DNA from: Echinococcus granulosus
Lineage: Eukaryota; Platyhelminthes; Cestoda; Cyclophyllidea; Taeniidae
NCBI RefSeq assembly: GCF_000524195.1
Contig: NW_020170391.1
Span: forward strand, 888,273 to 952,272
DNA: 64,000 nucleotides
Direction of reading: 5' to 3'
Shown here: positions 62,801-64,000 of the stretch, in pieces
Layout of the letters: each line of letters starts with the position of its first letter
Numbering within the stretch: the first letter of the stretch is position 1
Position numbers and translations under genes: made by a program
Notes under the pieces: model-generated
Told to the model about the DNA's origin: nothing
Databases searched by the model: none
The model's input: the letters and a program-made list of their open reading frames with translations, nothing else

Positions 62801-64000
62801 CCACATATGTATGCATTTCAAGTGGACTAAATGAAACCCGTAGGACTGTGTGCACGCACATACACAGCACGTATTAGCAAAAAAGTGCTATAGAAGAAAG
62901 TAGTTCCGCTAGCTGGTACCACCGTTAAGCCTGCCGCTACACAACTGAGAGATGCTACACAAAGCAAGTACGCGTGCGCGCCTGTGCGCAGGAATGTGAA
63001 AAATACCACCGCTCGGGAGTGGCTAGCCTTCTCAAGCTGTGGCAGGTCAGGATTTGGCTGCAAAACACGCGCAACGAACGGCAGACTGCGATGCGAGAGC
63101 TCTGTGTGCTCTTGATCTGTGCTGCGACTTGAGCAAAGAACAAACCTCGCAATTGCCGCTAATGCATGAGAAAATAGTGTGCGATTGCAGTGTTCAAAAG
63201 GAGGCCAATCGTTTCGGGCCAAGAACATGCGTCGCAATCGCTTCTTTGAAAGTTGCACAATACTATTTACACTCTCGATGTCTAAAGAGTTCTTGGCTCT
63301 GGGTGAAGAAATTCTAGGCATTAAATACAGCCCCCAAAACCATTTTTTGACAAAAACAAATGGGGTAAAACATCACCGACTAGGGCAAACGACTAAACAT
63401 TAATTCAAAAAGCAGAAAATAAGCTTAACTACATTTTTGAAAATGTGTTAAACGCATTCCCACACGCATAATTTTAAGGAATGAAAAAGAAACGAGAAAA
63501 CGTGCAAATTCATGAACTTGGGGACTAATTGTGGCCTAACAGAAAGTGCACGTAAGGGTGCCGTATCAAAAAAGAAAAAGGCATTTTGACCTGGGTAAAC
63601 TGACAGAAAACGCCAAGCCTCTGAATGCTAGTCCATCCGTTAAGCGTAACTCAAATGAATGTTTCCGGTATGGCATGCACATTTTGGGAAAGATACATAA
63701 CAACATTCACCTATGTGGTTTACAAAAAGGGGTGCTTCAGCTTGTGCTCTCATGTTAAGCCAATGCGTTTTAAGAACAAAAAAGATGCAAGCTTATATGG
63801 GAAAATATGCATACAAACCATTTGGAATTGTGTATCCATTTGATGCGCATATTTCACTGACACATTGAGCTTTCTCAGAGTAAAACATTCAACCCTCACC
63901 AAACTATGCATACGATCAGAGGAAGCAAAATAGCAGGTGGCTGAACTCACACATATTCGTGTGAAAGTTCTTTGCTTAAGTAATGAAGTAGATACAACGG
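59865..64000. other. Terminal region, no gene seen
   Basis: AT-rich. Open frames at 61627-61809 (plus) and 62827-63321 (minus) lack similarity, matching splice sites or neighbours that would support them. Could hold 5' exons of the 58976-59864 candidate. Confidence 0.5.

Noticed and set aside
62827..63321. 164-codon minus-strand open frame
   Set aside because: No recognisable domain, no splice partners and a plus-strand frame over the same bases; may be a repeat fragment.
1..64000. CRISPR array, rRNA genes, bacterial mobile elements
   Set aside because: No regularly spaced short repeats, rRNA motifs or bacterial gene organisation seen; gene structure is eukaryotic throughout.

Overview
This is a nuclear genome window from a eukaryote, most probably a parasitic flatworm and perhaps a tapeworm. 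The argument is structural. Genes are split by GT-AG introns, the intergenic DNA is long and AT-rich, and several introns are only 34-42 nt long, a size known from flatworm genes. The encoded proteins are ordinary metazoan families. No bacterial operon, tRNA, rRNA or CRISPR array was found. The window contains two 100-N scaffold gaps (22927-23026 and 58218-58317).

Layout. Bases 1-11610 are repeated almost perfectly at 23628-35234. The repeated unit carries a complete two-exon, two-transmembrane KCNMB/TipE-like ion-channel beta-subunit gene (minus strand). It also carries the last three exons of the mitochondrial zinc transporter gene SLC30A9. In the second copy SLC30A9 continues into its upstream exons (to about 38.24 kb or beyond). 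In the first copy it is cut off, because identity stops at 11610/35234 inside a diverged dispersed repeat. Between the two copies lie a TAF1C-like gene (plus, 17030-20518) and a complete DNAL1 gene (minus, 20646-21714), which converge.

Right of the second copy four minus-strand genes follow head to tail in the order of transcription: DPH6 (52036 to 45166), MTERF3 (42124 to 39259), SLC30A9 (about 38236 to 30787) and the second channel-subunit gene (28250 to 24902). A plus-strand coiled-coil gene (about 54023-57489) diverges from DPH6. A weaker candidate gene, rich in Ser/Gly/Thr, lies on the minus strand at 58976-59864. Bases 59865-64000 hold nothing I can support as a gene.

How the genes fit together. 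These are mostly housekeeping genes without a shared pathway. SLC30A9 and MTERF3 both act in mitochondria, DPH6 modifies eEF2, TAF1C would act in RNA polymerase I initiation, and DNAL1 and perhaps the coiled-coil protein act in cilia. I joined exons by hand from splice signals, reading-frame phase and remembered family sequence. All joins listed for KCNMB-like, DNAL1, DPH6, MTERF3 and SLC30A9 keep the frame. The main open question is whether the 11.6-kb duplication is real or an assembly product.
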